From Helicobacter saguini (lineage in GTDB: Bacteria; Campylobacterota; Campylobacteria; Campylobacterales; Helicobacteraceae), in contig NZ_JRMP02000011.1 in the NCBI RefSeq assembly GCF_000762875.2, positions 21,919 through 85,918 of the forward strand: a stretch of DNA of 64,000 bases, given 5' to 3'. Under the pieces are notes generated by a model. The model was not told the origin of the DNA, ran no database searches, and saw nothing but the letters and a program-made list of their open reading frames with translations. Of the stretch, positions 34,427 to 44,226 are shown in pieces. The translations under genes were made by a program, and so were the position numbers. Each line of letters begins with the position of its first letter. The first letter of the stretch is position 1.

Positions 34427-35335
34427 TTACACAAAAATAATTCTATCGTCTTTTACAAACATAATATCCCAGCCGTTTTGAAATAAGATTCTATATCCTT
34501 TTTGTCGCAGTAAATCAATGATTTCACGCTTCGTAGATTCTATAAAGTTATGCTCAATTGTCATAAGACCAAAGCTATATTTATCAAAATCAATGCCCTT
34601 TAGCACATCTAGCTCACCACCCTCAATATCAAGGGATAGAAAATCAATATGTGTTACATTTGGATAATGTGCCATCAGCTCATTAAAGGTAGTCGTTTGC
34701 ACCTCGATATACTCCACATTCATCTTGGCTGAATCTTCCATGCGTTTCTTATGAGCATCACTCAAGGTAAGCTCTAGTGAATCTAGCACAGAAGTCGCAT
34801 CATTTGTAATGGCAAATCGCGTCTTGCCGATATTTTCGCTAAACACAGCGACATTGTAGCAGTCACATTTGCGATTTTGTCGCAAAGTCTCAAAAGTCTT
34901 AGGATTAGCCTCGACACAAAAGCCCTGCCAGCCGAGCTTCTCAAACATATAAGTGTTATTGATATTCACACCATCATGTGCGGCGATGTCGGCAAAAAAG
35001 CCATCTTTTTTACCCTTAAAAATCACATAAGCGATTAAATCTTGCCCAAGCTGCCCGCGATATGGCACACCTTGAATTTGGCTTTGCCACATAATATCAA
35101 GGAGGCTCACGGCTTTGCTAATAGGATTTTGATAAATGCCATCATAAAGTATGGGCTCTGTAAGTATATAAGTGCGGTAAATGGGGATATTTAAGATTCT
35201 ATAACGATATCTAACATACTCTACCCCCCCCCCCCCCGTTGCATTTAGCACTTGTCTTTCACGTTTAAATAGCGAAATGTTAAATAATCTTACATCTTTT
35301 GAGCCGTGATTTTTTATAACTTGAAAAAATTTCAT
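34427..35335 (-). CDS. FkbM-family methyltransferase, phase-variable (ON register)
   Basis: A 302-residue SAM-dependent methyltransferase. After about 100 N-terminal residues the FkbM domain shows GQLGQDLIAYVIF, FFADIAAHDGVNINNTYMFE (SAM loop), VEANPKTFETL and LSLDIEGGELDVLKGID. A run of 14 C on the plus strand (35224-35237) is read in frame as Gly codons at about residues 34-37, early in the gene. The frame is open through the tract, so the protein is made in this clone; gain or loss of one base would end it soon after. FkbM genes near polysaccharide loci usually methylate sugars; the acceptor is unknown. Confidence 0.85.
   Translation of the reverse strand: MKFFQVIKNHGSKDVRLFNISLFKRERQVLNATGGGGVEYVRYRYRILNIPIYRTYILTEPILYDGIYQNPISKAVSLLDIMWQSQIQGVPYRGQLGQDLIAYVIFKGKKDGFFADIAAHDGVNINNTYMFEKLGWQGFCVEANPKTFETLRQNRKCDCYNVAVFSENIGKTRFAITNDATSVLDSLELTLSDAHKKRMEDSAKMNVEYIEVQTTTFNELMAHYPNVTHIDFLSLDIEGGELDVLKGIDFDKYSFGLMTIEHNFIESTKREIIDLLRQKGYRILFQNGWDIMFVKDDRIIFV
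35224..35237 (-). repeat. Homopolymeric C14 tract (G14 on the coding strand), phase-variation switch in ON register
   Basis: Fourteen C within codons 33-38 of the FkbM gene. The length leaves the gene open. It is the same length as the tract at 4341-4354, which is in an OFF register. Confidence 0.9.
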
Positions 35336-35391
35336 AGGTGTCCTTTTGGTGGGAATATTTAAAGACCGACCATTATATAATAAATATATGT

Positions 35392-35844
35392 TTATGAGTT
35401 AAACTCAAAAAATGTTTTAACTTTTTTGCATTCGCTAAGTGGGATTTGTAAGGTTTTGGAATCTTTAGAATCTTTTACTTCCACGCTTAAAATATTATCT
35501 TTAAAGTCTTTTAAAATGCCCTTAATTGTGCTTTTATCATTCATTTTTATTTGTATTAAATCATTTTTGCTTAGTAAAAAATGTCGTTCTTTTTTTAGCA
35601 CTCGCTCTAGCCCTGGTGAGCTTACTTCTAGTGTGTAGTTTTCTAGCTCTTGACATTCCACATCAAGTAAGGGCGAGATTAAATTTGTGATATTTTCGCA
35701 GTCTTGCAAATTTACTCCGCCTTTTTTGTAAAGAGAGATTCTAAGAAGCATTTCATCATTTTCTTTCAATAATTCTATATCGTATAATTTTAAACCTTTA
35801 GATTCTATAACTTTTTCTAAAATTTCATATAATTTTTCTAACAT
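35392..35844 (-). CDS. rimP: Ribosome maturation factor RimP
   Basis: A 150-residue protein for 30S subunit assembly. Recognisable family sequences are GLKLYDIELL near the start, then CENITNLISPLLDVE and YTLEVSSPGLERVLKKERHF, and a C-terminal SH3-like beta domain (KGILKDFKDNILSVEV). ATG 35844 follows AAAGGAAA and overlaps rbfA by one or two bases in the same operon. Open sequence before this ATG belongs to rbfA. D-S-K-D-S-K within the C-terminal domain is a small repeat trace. Confidence 0.9.
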   Translation of the reverse strand: MLEKLYEILEKVIESKGLKLYDIELLKENDEMLLRISLYKKGGVNLQDCENITNLISPLLDVECQELENYTLEVSSPGLERVLKKERHFLLSKNDLIQIKMNDKSTIKGILKDFKDNILSVEVKDSKDSKTLQIPLSECKKVKTFFEFNS

Positions 35845-35845
35845 T

Positions 35846-36214
35846 CTAGTTTCCTTTAGAATCTTTTGCATGAATTTGCTTAAAAATATCATCAAGACGA
35901 TTTTGTATCTGCAAACTATCATCAAAAACAAGCGTAAAATTTGGTGAATGATACCACGACGTAGCACTTAGCACATATTCTTTAAGCAAATGTTTTGCCT
36001 TATTAAACGCATTTAGAATCTGCGTTTGCTCCTGCTTTGTAATATCACTTGCATTGACAAAAATTTTTGCATCATGCTTGCCTTTCGAGCATTTCACCGC
36101 GATAATTTCTAGGGTATTTAGCCTATCATCATCTAAATTTGTCATCGCACCACTTATAATCTCAAGCAAAAAGGCTTCTTTTCTAGCCTGTAAAATCTTA
36201 GTTCTATCTCTCAT
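35846..36214 (-). CDS. rbfA: 30S ribosome-binding factor A
   Basis: A 122-residue KH-fold factor for 16S rRNA processing and cold adaptation. It starts MRDRTKILQARKEAFLLEII and shows VNASDITKQEQTQILNAFNK, then SPNFTLVFDDSLQIQNRLDD; the final segment fits the family signature. ATG 36214 has GGGG about 6 bases before it; the longer in-frame start at 36256 overlaps rplI. It forms a three-gene ribosome unit with rplI (28 bases upstream) and rimP. The more usual neighbour infB is absent. Confidence 0.88.
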   Translation of the reverse strand: MRDRTKILQARKEAFLLEIISGAMTNLDDDRLNTLEIIAVKCSKGKHDAKIFVNASDITKQEQTQILNAFNKAKHLLKEYVLSATSWYHSPNFTLVFDDSLQIQNRLDDIFKQIHAKDSKGN

Positions 36215-36242
36215 TTTTACCCCTTTTGATTCTATATAGAAT

Positions 36243-36686
36243 CTACTCCCCAACAATTTCTAATTTCATCTGGCTACTTAGCCCAAAGCCTAGCTTGACA
36301 TTCACTTTATAGCTGCCAAGCTCTTTTATTTGCGGGATTTCAAAGGCTTTTTTATCAATGCTAATTCGATATTGCTTTTCTAGCTCACTTGCGATTTCTT
36401 CTTTTGTTATCGAGCCAAAAAGATGCTTATTTGCCCCTGTTTTTTTGGCGATTTTAAGCGTGATTTCGCCTAGTTTTCCTTGCATTTGTTTTGCTTCGGC
36501 TTCTTGCAGTGCTTTAGTTTCGGCGATTTTACGCTGTTCAGCCTTATATTTATTCAAAACTTCGTTTGTGGCGGCTTTTGCCAAGCCTTTTGCGATTAAA
36601 AAGTTTTGCGCGTAGCCGTCTTTGACATCTTTGATTTCGCCTGCCTTGCCCAAGTTTGCGACATCTTTCACTAGCAATACTTTCAT
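36243..36686 (-). CDS. rplI: 50S ribosomal protein L9
   Basis: A 147-residue two-domain ribosomal protein. The N-terminal rRNA-binding domain has [20 protein letters not shown] and [14 protein letters not shown] long central helix (about 42-75) follows, then the C-terminal domain with [14 protein letters not shown] and [28 protein letters not shown] precedes the ATG. It heads a minus-strand operon with rbfA and rimP. Confidence 0.95.
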   Translation of the reverse strand: MKVLLVKDVANLGKAGEIKDVKDGYAQNFLIAKGLAKAATNEVLNKYKAEQRKIAETKALQEAEAKQMQGKLGEITLKIAKKTGANKHLFGSITKEEIASELEKQYRISIDKKAFEIPQIKELGSYKVNVKLGFGLSSQMKLEIVGE

Positions 36687-36756
36687 TTTTTCTCCTTAAA
36701 TTCATAGTTTTTTGCTACTATTGCAAGGCTATATTTTAGCTAAAAAAGGATGTTTT

Positions 36757-37452
36757 TTGCAAGAATTTTTAGGGCTTAAATACGATATAAAATCAAGTCG
36801 GCGCGTAAAAGATGGCTTTAGAATCACTACTTCTTCAAATGGTCATTTGCTATTCAAATTCCCGCGTAGCACGGCTTTTAAGGACAATTTGGCGCGTGAA
36901 TATATGCAGCAAAATTTTGACTACATAATGAATACTTTTAAGCGGCTAAAAGAGCGTGAAGAGCGCGCAAAAGTCCGCATTGAGCGTGAAAGACAAGAGC
37001 AAGAAAATTATATAGAATCTTACTTGCAAAATAATGTCAATTCGCTGTTTATCTTTGGGAAATCTTATGATGTTGCGACTTTGAGTGTAGAATCTTTAAG
37101 CCAGATTCTATATGATAAGGCTTTGGGGCTTTTAGATTCTATCGCTGAATTAATGGATTTAGAGCATCCGCCGCTAAAGATTAGCTATTGCAAGGGCTAT
37201 TTGGGGCAGTGTCGGCGAGATGTTATTAAGATTGATTATCGAAATGTGCTAAGTAATGAAGACTTACTCTCATATTTAATCGTGCATGAGCTTTCACACC
37301 TAAGGCACATGGACCACTCGCCGCGATTTTGGGCGCATGTCGCTCGCTACTATCCACGCTACAAAGCCGCCAAAAAAGAGCTAATCACAATCACAAAATA
37401 CCACACGCAGATTCTAAAACATTACGACTTATTACCGGAAAAATTGCGATAG
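36757..37452 (+). CDS. YgjP-like metallopeptidase (DUF45)
   Basis: A 231-residue predicted zinc peptidase with IVHELSHLRHMDHSPRFWAHV: the H-E-x-x-H motif and a following His lie at about residues 181-194. The N-terminal half (about 1-130) is basic and contains SSRRVKDGFRIT and a charged coiled segment. TTG 36757 is preferred as start because AAAAAAGG lies 6-7 bases before it; an upstream in-frame TTG at 36712 has no ribosome site. DUF45 proteins are widespread and sometimes linked to restriction systems, but the role is unknown. It is divergent from rplI. Confidence 0.7.
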   Translation: MQEFLGLKYDIKSSRRVKDGFRITTSSNGHLLFKFPRSTAFKDNLAREYMQQNFDYIMNTFKRLKEREERAKVRIERERQEQENYIESYLQNNVNSLFIFGKSYDVATLSVESLSQILYDKALGLLDSIAELMDLEHPPLKISYCKGYLGQCRRDVIKIDYRNVLSNEDLLSYLIVHELSHLRHMDHSPRFWAHVARYYPRYKAAKKELITITKYHTQILKHYDLLPEKLR

Positions 37453-37553
37453 AAATGCTAAAACTACGATTTTGAATATAAATCCACGCCTTTATCAAAG
37501 TGGAAAATTATAATCTTTTTGCTAAAATTGCTAAAAATTTTAAAAGGCATGGC

Positions 37554-40124
37554 ATGGAAGATTCTAAAAATCGTGTGAATTCTAAGTTGGGTTGTATAAA
37601 TGTGGAGATTTTGGTGTTGGATTTTGGCTCGCAGGTGACGCAGTTAATTGCTAGGAGATTGCGTGAAGTGGGGGTTTATACTGAGATTGTGCCTTATTTT
37701 GAAAATATAGATTCTATAAAGGCTAAAAAGGCTAAGGGGATAATTTTAAGTGGTGGTCCTGCTAGCGTTTATGAAAAGGATGCTTTTAAGCCAGATTCTG
37801 CGATATTTAGTCTTGGTGTGCCGATTTTAGGAATTTGCTATGGTATGCAATATATCGCTTATCATTTCGGTGGAAAGGTCACTAGGGCTAGTAAGCAAGA
37901 GTTTGGCAAGGCAAATTTGCATATTATAGAATCTAATAATTTTTTGGAGACTAATTATGCGTTAGAATCTAATCATACTTTAGAATCTAAAAATATAGAA
38001 TCTAAACAACAATTAGAATCTAATACGCAAGATTCTATAGATTCTACAAACATTACAAAATCTAAGCAAACTTTAGAATCTAATCACAAACAAGATTCTA
38101 AAAATCCAACAAATATAACTGAATCTAAAAAAGATTCTAAAAACATAGAATCTAAACAAGATTCCAAAATAGATTCTATAAAAAATCAAGATTCTATAAA
38201 TTCCAAACAAGATTCCATAAATATAGAATCCAAACTCACAAAAAAGCAAAGTTTTATCATCCAAAATCTAAGCAAGTTTATTAGTGCAAATTCTAGCAAG
38301 ATAAATAAGTTTAAGACGATGTTAAAAAATGCGGTGTATGCGGATTTTACTATCCAAAATGCGACTAATAAAACCTTGCAAGAAACCTTGCAAAAAATGC
38401 TATTTGAAACGGAATTTACACTTAAAGAAGAAGGCGGGTCGCTAAATAGCGTATTTGTCGGCATTAGCGGTGACGTTAATGGGAAGGAAAATATCCAAAA
38501 TATTATAGAATCTAACACGAAAAATACAAGCATTATCACGGCATTTGATATAAACAAAGATAATGAAAATATGCAAATTAGTGTGCTTGGCATAAGTTTT
38601 AGTAATTATAGCAATGAAAATATCGATGATATAATAGCGCGACTTAGCCGCGTGGAAGCAAAGCAAATGCGGCACACGCAAAGCCTTTTGCAAGATTGCG
38701 ATAATGTGAAAGGTATCTTAGAATCTAGTTTCAGCCTTAGTGAGTGGTTTTATCATATAGATTCTAGCTTTTTAGAATCTAGCCTGTTTCGCGGCGTAGG
38801 GCAAGATTCTATCGTGTGGATGAGCCACGCTGATAAGGTGGAATCTTTGCCGCAGGGCTTTGTGGAGCTTGCTAGTAGCGAAAATACGCATTATTGCGTG
38901 ATAGCGGATTTTAAACGCAAGATTTATGCGATGCAGTTTCATCCAGAGGTCGCGCACACGCAGTTTGGGGGCGTTATGCTGCGGAATTTTGCGGTAAATA
39001 TTTGCGGATGCGATACAAGTTGGAATATGAAAAATTTTGCACGTTTTGAGATTGAAAAGTTGCGTGAAAAAGTCATGTTGAGCGATAGCGAAACATCTAA
39101 TAAATCGTCATTGCGAGGCGAAGCTAAAGCAATCCATAAAGATTCTAAAAAAATACAGAATCTAGATTCTAAAAACACACAAGATTCTAAAGCCCTTTCG
39201 CCCACCCACCACCCTATTAATAATAAAGTCTTGTGTGCGGTAAGCGGCGGAGTTGATTCTAGCGTTGTGGCGACTTTGCTTTATCGCGCTATCGGCGATA
39301 ATTTAATCCCGGTTTTTGTCGATACTGGGCTACTTAGAAGTGGCGAGAGACAAGCGGTAGAAAAAATGTTTAAGGAAAATTTAAAAGTGCCACTAATCAC
39401 AATCAATGCCGAGAGCGTATTTTTAGGGAAGCTAAAGGGCGTAACAGAGCCTGAAAAGAAACGCAAGATTATCGGCGAAACATTTATCGAAGTTTTCGAA
39501 AAAGAAGCCAAAAAGCACAACACAAAAGGCGAAATCAAATACCTAGCGCAAGGCACTTTATACCCAGATGTGATAGAATCTGTAAGCGTAAAAGGACCAA
39601 GCAAAACCATAAAAAGCCATCACAATGTCGGCGGACTGCCTGAATGGATGAAATTTGAGCTAATAGAGCCGCTGCGAGAGCTATTTAAGGATGAAGTGCG
39701 TGCGTTAGGGCGAGAGCTAAATATGCCAGAGTCTATGCTAATGCGACATCCATTTCCAGGACCGGGCTTAGCGATACGCATTTTAGGCGAGGTAAATAAG
39801 GAATCTTTGGAATTGTTACGCAGGGCAGATTCTATATTTATAGAATCTTTACACGCTTTTGGTTTATACAACGAAGTGTGGCAGGCATTTTGCGTATTGC
39901 TGAATGTCAAAAGTGTCGGCGTGATGGGCGATAATCGCACCTATGATAATACAATCGCTTTAAGGGCTGTGAGTGCAAGTGATGGAATGACGGCGAGCTT
40001 TTCGCACCTGCCTTTTGAGTTTTTAGAATCTGTTAGCAATCGCATAATTAACGAAGTTAGTGGCATAAACCGCGTAGTCTATGACATCACTTCAAAACCC
40101 CCGGGGACTATCGAGTGGGAGTAG
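37554..40124 (+). CDS. guaA: GMP synthase (glutamine-hydrolysing), greatly enlarged by in-frame insertions
   Basis: Makes GMP from XMP and glutamine. All parts are present: the class I glutamine amidotransferase with [16 protein letters not shown] (catalytic Cys) and [12 protein letters not shown] (His, Glu), the ATP-pyrophosphatase with [20 protein letters not shown], and the dimerisation domain ending [10 protein letters not shown]. The protein has 856 residues against about 510 in most bacteria. Insert 1 (about 127-411) splits the amidotransferase domain between KANLHIIES and LFRGVGQD. Its first 100 residues are DS/ES repeats, and the next 185 look like an ordinary folded sequence of unknown type. 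Insert 2 (about 508-556) lies between the two catalytic domains. ATG 37554 has AAAAGG; a GTG at 37500 is less likely. As an essential enzyme it must tolerate these insertions. Confidence 0.9.
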   Translation: MEDSKNRVNSKLGCINVEILVLDFGSQVTQLIARRLREVGVYTEIVPYFENIDSIKAKKAKGIILSGGPASVYEKDAFKPDSAIFSLGVPILGICYGMQYIAYHFGGKVTRASKQEFGKANLHIIESNNFLETNYALESNHTLESKNIESKQQLESNTQDSIDSTNITKSKQTLESNHKQDSKNPTNITESKKDSKNIESKQDSKIDSIKNQDSINSKQDSINIESKLTKKQSFIIQNLSKFISANSSKINKFKTMLKNAVYADFTIQNATNKTLQETLQKMLFETEFTLKEEGGSLNSVFVGISGDVNGKENIQNIIESNTKNTSIITAFDINKDNENMQISVLGISFSNYSNENIDDIIARLSRVEAKQMRHTQSLLQDCDNVKGILESSFSLSEWFYHIDSSFLESSLFRGVGQDSIVWMSHADKVESLPQGFVELASSENTHYCVIADFKRKIYAMQFHPEVAHTQFGGVMLRNFAVNICGCDTSWNMKNFARFEIEKLREKVMLSDSETSNKSSLRGEAKAIHKDSKKIQNLDSKNTQDSKALSPTHHPINNKVLCAVSGGVDSSVVATLLYRAIGDNLIPVFVDTGLLRSGERQAVEKMFKENLKVPLITINAESVFLGKLKGVTEPEKKRKIIGETFIEVFEKEAKKHNTKGEIKYLAQGTLYPDVIESVSVKGPSKTIKSHHNVGGLPEWMKFELIEPLRELFKDEVRALGRELNMPESMLMRHPFPGPGLAIRILGEVNKESLELLRRADSIFIESLHAFGLYNEVWQAFCVLLNVKSVGVMGDNRTYDNTIALRAVSASDGMTASFSHLPFEFLESVSNRIINEVSGINRVVYDITSKPPGTIEWE
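37926..38235 (+). repeat. DS/ES repeat array inside the glutaminase domain of guaA
   Basis: More than a dozen AGAATCT and AGATTCT units in alternating order, all in the frame that gives E-S or D-S. No C-rich motif is present in this array. Confidence 0.9.
39072..39222 (+). repeat. Composite repeat between the two catalytic domains of guaA
   Basis: In order: GTCATGTTGAGCGATAGCG (complement of the TCGCTCAACATGAC motif), GTCATTGCGAGGCGAAGC...GCAATCC (39107-39135), several AGATTCT units, and one CGCCCACCCACCACCCT motif (near 39199). Four repeat families are thus joined in one linker of about 50 residues. Confidence 0.85.
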
Positions 40125-40150
40125 AAACATTAACCTTAATAAAAACTTTG

Positions 40151-40156
40151 TATAAT
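40151..40156 (+). promoter_or_regulatory. Putative -10 box of the DUF262 operon
   Basis: TATAAT 29 bases before ATG 40185, directly downstream of guaA. Confidence 0.45.
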
Positions 40157-40184
40157 CATAAATCTAGTTTATGGGGAAAATAAA

Positions 40185-41900
40185 ATGAGTGATAATAAAT
40201 TTGCAATAAAAGATTTAGAAAATTATAAGTTTGTTATACCAAGCTATCAGCGAGGCTATCGCTGGGGTGAGTATGAAGTAGATGCGTTATTAAATGATGT
40301 GCTAGATTATGTCATAAAATATGTAAAAGATTCTAAAAAAGATATAGAATCTAATAGCTTTTATTGTTTGCAGCCAATTGTGGTAAGAAAAGATGGTGAT
40401 AAATATAATGTGATTGATGGGCAGCAAAGGCTTACTACGATTTTTTTAATATTAAAATATCTTTTGAATAAGAATTATTTTGAGATTTTCTACCAAACGC
40501 GTGGCAGTGACAGTAAAGAATTTTTGGAAAATATAGATAGAAATTTTAAAGAAGATTCTAAAAGAAATAAAAACATGGACTTTTATCACTTCTCTTTAGC
40601 ATATCAAAATATAGTTGATTTTTTTAGTAATGAAAATATTGATAAAAAATTGTTTGAAAAAACATTATTAGAATCTTGCAAGGTGCTTTGGTATGAAATA
40701 CAAGATAAAGAAAATGATGTGTTTATAAGGCTTAATATAGGCAAGATTCCACTACTACCAGCGGAAAATATTAAGGCATTATTTTTGGCTAAAAGCGAAA
40801 ATATAGATTCTAAAAAATTAGATAAGAGAGCAGAATTTTGGTATAAGAGTGAAATTAAAGCGAGAGAAAAACAAGATTTTGTATATTCTACATTAAGCAA
40901 GATAGATTCTAAAGATATTATGACAGATTCTAATAATAGAGCTATTTTAAAAGATGATATTCAAAGGATAGAAGTTTATTTAAGGGCAATTTGTAATGAA
41001 AATCATTTATTTGATTATTTTTATAAAAGTTACAAAGAAGGTAATTTAAATGAAAGATGGAGCGAATTAGAAAATAGTATAAAAAATTTACAAAGCTTTG
41101 CAAGTGATAATCATAGGGAAAAAATCGATAGAGAAATTTTCCATTACTTAGGATTTTTAATATTAAGTGGTGAAAAAATTTATAATTTATATAATTTATG
41201 GTTGAAAAATAAAAGTAAAGAAAAATTTAAAAATGAATTATTTGAAAAAGTAAAAACAAAAATTTCAAAAAGCTTACATTTTATAGATAGCTTAAAATAC
41301 AAAACAAACGATAGAGATTTAAAAAATATTCTTTTGCTTTTTAATCTAGAATATTTAAATTCACAAGAAGGCTCTAATGAATATTTTAAATTTAATCGTT
41401 TTCAGCTAGAGCAGTGGAGTTTGGAGCATATTTACGCACAAAATTCACAAAGCGTTAGCAAAGCTAAAAAAAATAAAAATTTACAAGAAATACAAGAATG
41501 GTTAAAAGAAGTGAAAACTTATATAGATTCACAAGATGATTTAATTAAGAGTATTGATAAAATTTTAAATTTAAAAGAATTTAAAAATGAAAAAGAAATA
41601 AACGAACTATTTAAAAAAATTGATGAAAATTTTGAAATTAATGAAAATTTGCATAAATTACAGAATCTAACTTTATTAGACAAAGCATCAAATGCTAAAA
41701 TTGGCAATGATATTTTTAGTAAAAAACGAAAAGCAATACAAATACTAGATGAGCAAGATAAACTCATACCTATTGCTACTAAGAAAGTATTTGAAAAAAT
41801 ATGGTCTAGTAAAAAGGATAATCCAGATGTTTTTACAGATAGAGACCAAGAAGAGTATCTAAAAAAAATCAAAGAAGATTTACAAAAATACAAGGATTAA
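40185..41900 (+). CDS. DUF262/DUF1524 (GmrSD-like) protein, candidate defence nuclease
   Basis: A 571-residue protein. The N-terminal DUF262 domain has FVIPSYQRGYRWGEYEVDAL (about 16-35) and YNVIDGQQRLTTIFLILKYL (about 73-92); the D-G-Q-Q-R motif is the ParB-like nucleotidase site of GmrS-type proteins. Towards the C terminus, QWSLEHIYAQNS (about 410-421) fits the first part of a DUF1524 H-x-x-P/HNH-type nuclease motif. GmrSD is a type IV restriction enzyme cutting glucosylated 5-hydroxymethylcytosine DNA; related DUF262 proteins act in other defence systems. It is followed after 2 bases by a second DUF262 gene. Anti-phage function is inferred. Confidence 0.72.
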   Translation: MSDNKFAIKDLENYKFVIPSYQRGYRWGEYEVDALLNDVLDYVIKYVKDSKKDIESNSFYCLQPIVVRKDGDKYNVIDGQQRLTTIFLILKYLLNKNYFEIFYQTRGSDSKEFLENIDRNFKEDSKRNKNMDFYHFSLAYQNIVDFFSNENIDKKLFEKTLLESCKVLWYEIQDKENDVFIRLNIGKIPLLPAENIKALFLAKSENIDSKKLDKRAEFWYKSEIKAREKQDFVYSTLSKIDSKDIMTDSNNRAILKDDIQRIEVYLRAICNENHLFDYFYKSYKEGNLNERWSELENSIKNLQSFASDNHREKIDREIFHYLGFLILSGEKIYNLYNLWLKNKSKEKFKNELFEKVKTKISKSLHFIDSLKYKTNDRDLKNILLLFNLEYLNSQEGSNEYFKFNRFQLEQWSLEHIYAQNSQSVSKAKKNKNLQEIQEWLKEVKTYIDSQDDLIKSIDKILNLKEFKNEKEINELFKKIDENFEINENLHKLQNLTLLDKASNAKIGNDIFSKKRKAIQILDEQDKLIPIATKKVFEKIWSSKKDNPDVFTDRDQEEYLKKIKEDLQKYKD

Positions 41901-41902
41901 AA

Positions 41903-44119
41903 ATGGATAGAATGAATTTAAAAATGCTATTAAAAGAATATGAAATAGAAATACCAAGATTACAAAGGGATTACGCTCAAGGTAGAATTTCACAAGTTGA
42001 TTTGGCAAATAGCTTTTTAGATTCTATATTTCAAGCTTTAGAATCTAAAAATAAAAAATTGCATATTGATTTTATCTATGGATATGAAGAAGATTCTAAA
42101 TTTATATTAATTGATGGGCAACAAAGAGTAACTACGCTCTGGCTTTTGCATTTTTATTTGTATAGATTTGCAAATAGACTAGATGAGATTTTAGAATTAT
42201 TGCAAAGATTTTCATATAGCACTAGGGATAGTTCAGCTAATTTTTGTGAAAATTTGTTAAATGAAGAATTTGGTTTAGATAAAGAGCCTAGTAAAAGCAT
42301 TATAGATATGGGCAGCACGTTTGAATTGGAGGAAAATTTAAGAAGCGACCCTACAATAAAAGCAATGCTAAATATGCTTGATTTAATATATAAACGAATT
42401 AAGAATAAAGATTCTAATAAGCTTATAGATAATTTAGAAAATATTACTTTTGATATATTTGATATGAAAAGTTTTGGCTTAGGTGAAGAGCTTTATATAA
42501 AAATGAATGCAAGAGGAAAACAGCTAAGTGATTATGAGAATCTAAAGGCATTTATGGAAAAAAATATAAATATAAAGAAAAATAATCAGCTTTTAGTAGA
42601 TATAGACACGAAATGGAGTGATTACTTTTTTGATTCTAAAAATAAAAGTGCTAAGGAAAATGCAAAAATGTTTGATACTCGTGGAAAAAATTTTTTACAT
42701 TATGCAAACTTATTTTTTAAATTAGAATCTAATGAAAAAATAGAGAATATGAAAACTCAAATAGAAAGCATAAATCATAATGTAAATGAATATTACGCAC
42801 CACTCCAAAATATAGAGAATCTCAAATGGCTTGATAGAGTAATAGAATTTTTCTTGCTTTTTAATAATTATAAAACAGATATTAATTTAAATTTAAGAGA
42901 TTCTAGTTTTTTTGATTTTATTTTAAATTATAAAAATATATGCTATTTCTTCTCAATTTTGTCTTATTTACAATATAGAGAAATAAATAGCATAGATTCT
43001 AAAAATCTAAATGATTATTTACGTGTAAGCAGACATTTTATAGAAAATCATTTATTAGATGACGCAAATTCACATATACCAAAATTTGTTGAATTATTTA
43101 AACAATTAAGTAAAGAAAATGATGTTTATAAATTTTTAAGTGAGAATCCTACATATGCTTTTCATAAAAATATATATGAATTAGAATCTAGAAAAGCAAA
43201 ATTAATTTTAAAATCCCGTGAAAATAATGATAAATACGAAGAGATTCTAAACAAAACAAGTGATAATCCTTATCTAATCGGCTGGATAGATTTTTTACTT
43301 GATTTTAGTGATTTTGAATTTGAGTATAAAAAATATAATTCTAAAAAGAATAAAGAAAAATATGAGAATCCAAATTTAGAAAAATTTACACAATATGCAA
43401 ATTTAACAATGCAAATTATTGACTTTTGCAAAGAAAAAGAAAATGACAAAAATAATTTAAGTTTGTTTCACAGAAGCTTTTTAAGTATAGGAAATTATGG
43501 TTTTTATGCTACAAATTTCTTTTATGGAAATAATTTTAGCTCAACAATTTTTAGGGATAGAGAAGCGTATAATTGGATATTTAGTGGCGTTAAAAATAAG
43601 ACTAGATTGCCTTATTTTAAGAGTTTGTTAGATAAATTATTAGAATCTAAAAAAGATTCCATCAAAGATAAATTGCAAGAAGTAATTAATAATGTAGATT
43701 TAGAATCTAGGGAGTGGTGGGAGCAATTGCTTATAAAACAAAAAGAATTGTTTAAGTTTTTGAATCATAATGGAAACACATTTCAACGATACAGCAGGAT
43801 AAGATTTAATGAAAAAGTAGAATTATTACCCAAAACAAAAAGTATAAAAGATGTAAGAGATGTTTTAGACTTTGGCTTTTATTGCTATTGCAAAAATAAA
43901 GGCTTTAATGTAGAACCAAAAGAATATGAAAGCCCAGAAGAGCAACGTGGTAATTTGTATTTACCTTTAAAATCCCACTTTACACTAAACAATAAACAAG
44001 TCATTTGCAATAGTATGGAATCTTATATAGAAATTGAAGAGAAAAAACTCCCAATAAATCTTAAAAAAGGAAATAATATTTTTGATGAGTTTGATAGAAT
44101 ATTAAAAGAGGTATTATGA
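41903..44119 (+). CDS. Second DUF262-domain protein of the pair
   Basis: A 738-residue protein with IPRLQRDYAQGR (about 17-28), HIDFIYGYEEDSKFILIDGQ, then QQRVTTLWLLHFYLY (D-G-Q-Q-R at about 69-73), and GEELYIKMNARGKQLSDYEN (about 195-214), all typical of DUF262. The C-terminal 300 residues are Asn/Lys-rich and have no HNH motif that could be recognised. The start is 2 bases after the first DUF262 gene, so the two are co-translated. Unlike GmrSD proper, each protein has its own DUF262 domain, so they may work as a complex. It is separated by 107 bases from a decayed restriction-modification locus. Confidence 0.7.
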   Translation: MDRMNLKMLLKEYEIEIPRLQRDYAQGRISQVDLANSFLDSIFQALESKNKKLHIDFIYGYEEDSKFILIDGQQRVTTLWLLHFYLYRFANRLDEILELLQRFSYSTRDSSANFCENLLNEEFGLDKEPSKSIIDMGSTFELEENLRSDPTIKAMLNMLDLIYKRIKNKDSNKLIDNLENITFDIFDMKSFGLGEELYIKMNARGKQLSDYENLKAFMEKNINIKKNNQLLVDIDTKWSDYFFDSKNKSAKENAKMFDTRGKNFLHYANLFFKLESNEKIENMKTQIESINHNVNEYYAPLQNIENLKWLDRVIEFFLLFNNYKTDINLNLRDSSFFDFILNYKNICYFFSILSYLQYREINSIDSKNLNDYLRVSRHFIENHLLDDANSHIPKFVELFKQLSKENDVYKFLSENPTYAFHKNIYELESRKAKLILKSRENNDKYEEILNKTSDNPYLIGWIDFLLDFSDFEFEYKKYNSKKNKEKYENPNLEKFTQYANLTMQIIDFCKEKENDKNNLSLFHRSFLSIGNYGFYATNFFYGNNFSSTIFRDREAYNWIFSGVKNKTRLPYFKSLLDKLLESKKDSIKDKLQEVINNVDLESREWWEQLLIKQKELFKFLNHNGNTFQRYSRIRFNEKVELLPKTKSIKDVRDVLDFGFYCYCKNKGFNVEPKEYESPEEQRGNLYLPLKSHFTLNNKQVICNSMESYIEIEEKKLPINLKKGNNIFDEFDRILKEVL

Positions 44120-44226
44120 TTTTTTATAAAATTTATAAAGACGTAGATAGGTTATGAATTGTAATTATTGTTTTGAAAGTTGGTGATTTAGTCTTATTAT
44201 ATGAAATTGATAAAAAAGGATTTAAA

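Noticed and set aside
37926..38235. Regularly spaced short repeats as a CRISPR array
   Set aside because: Units are 7-16 bases, spacers are short and irregular and in coding frame, and no cas genes are present.
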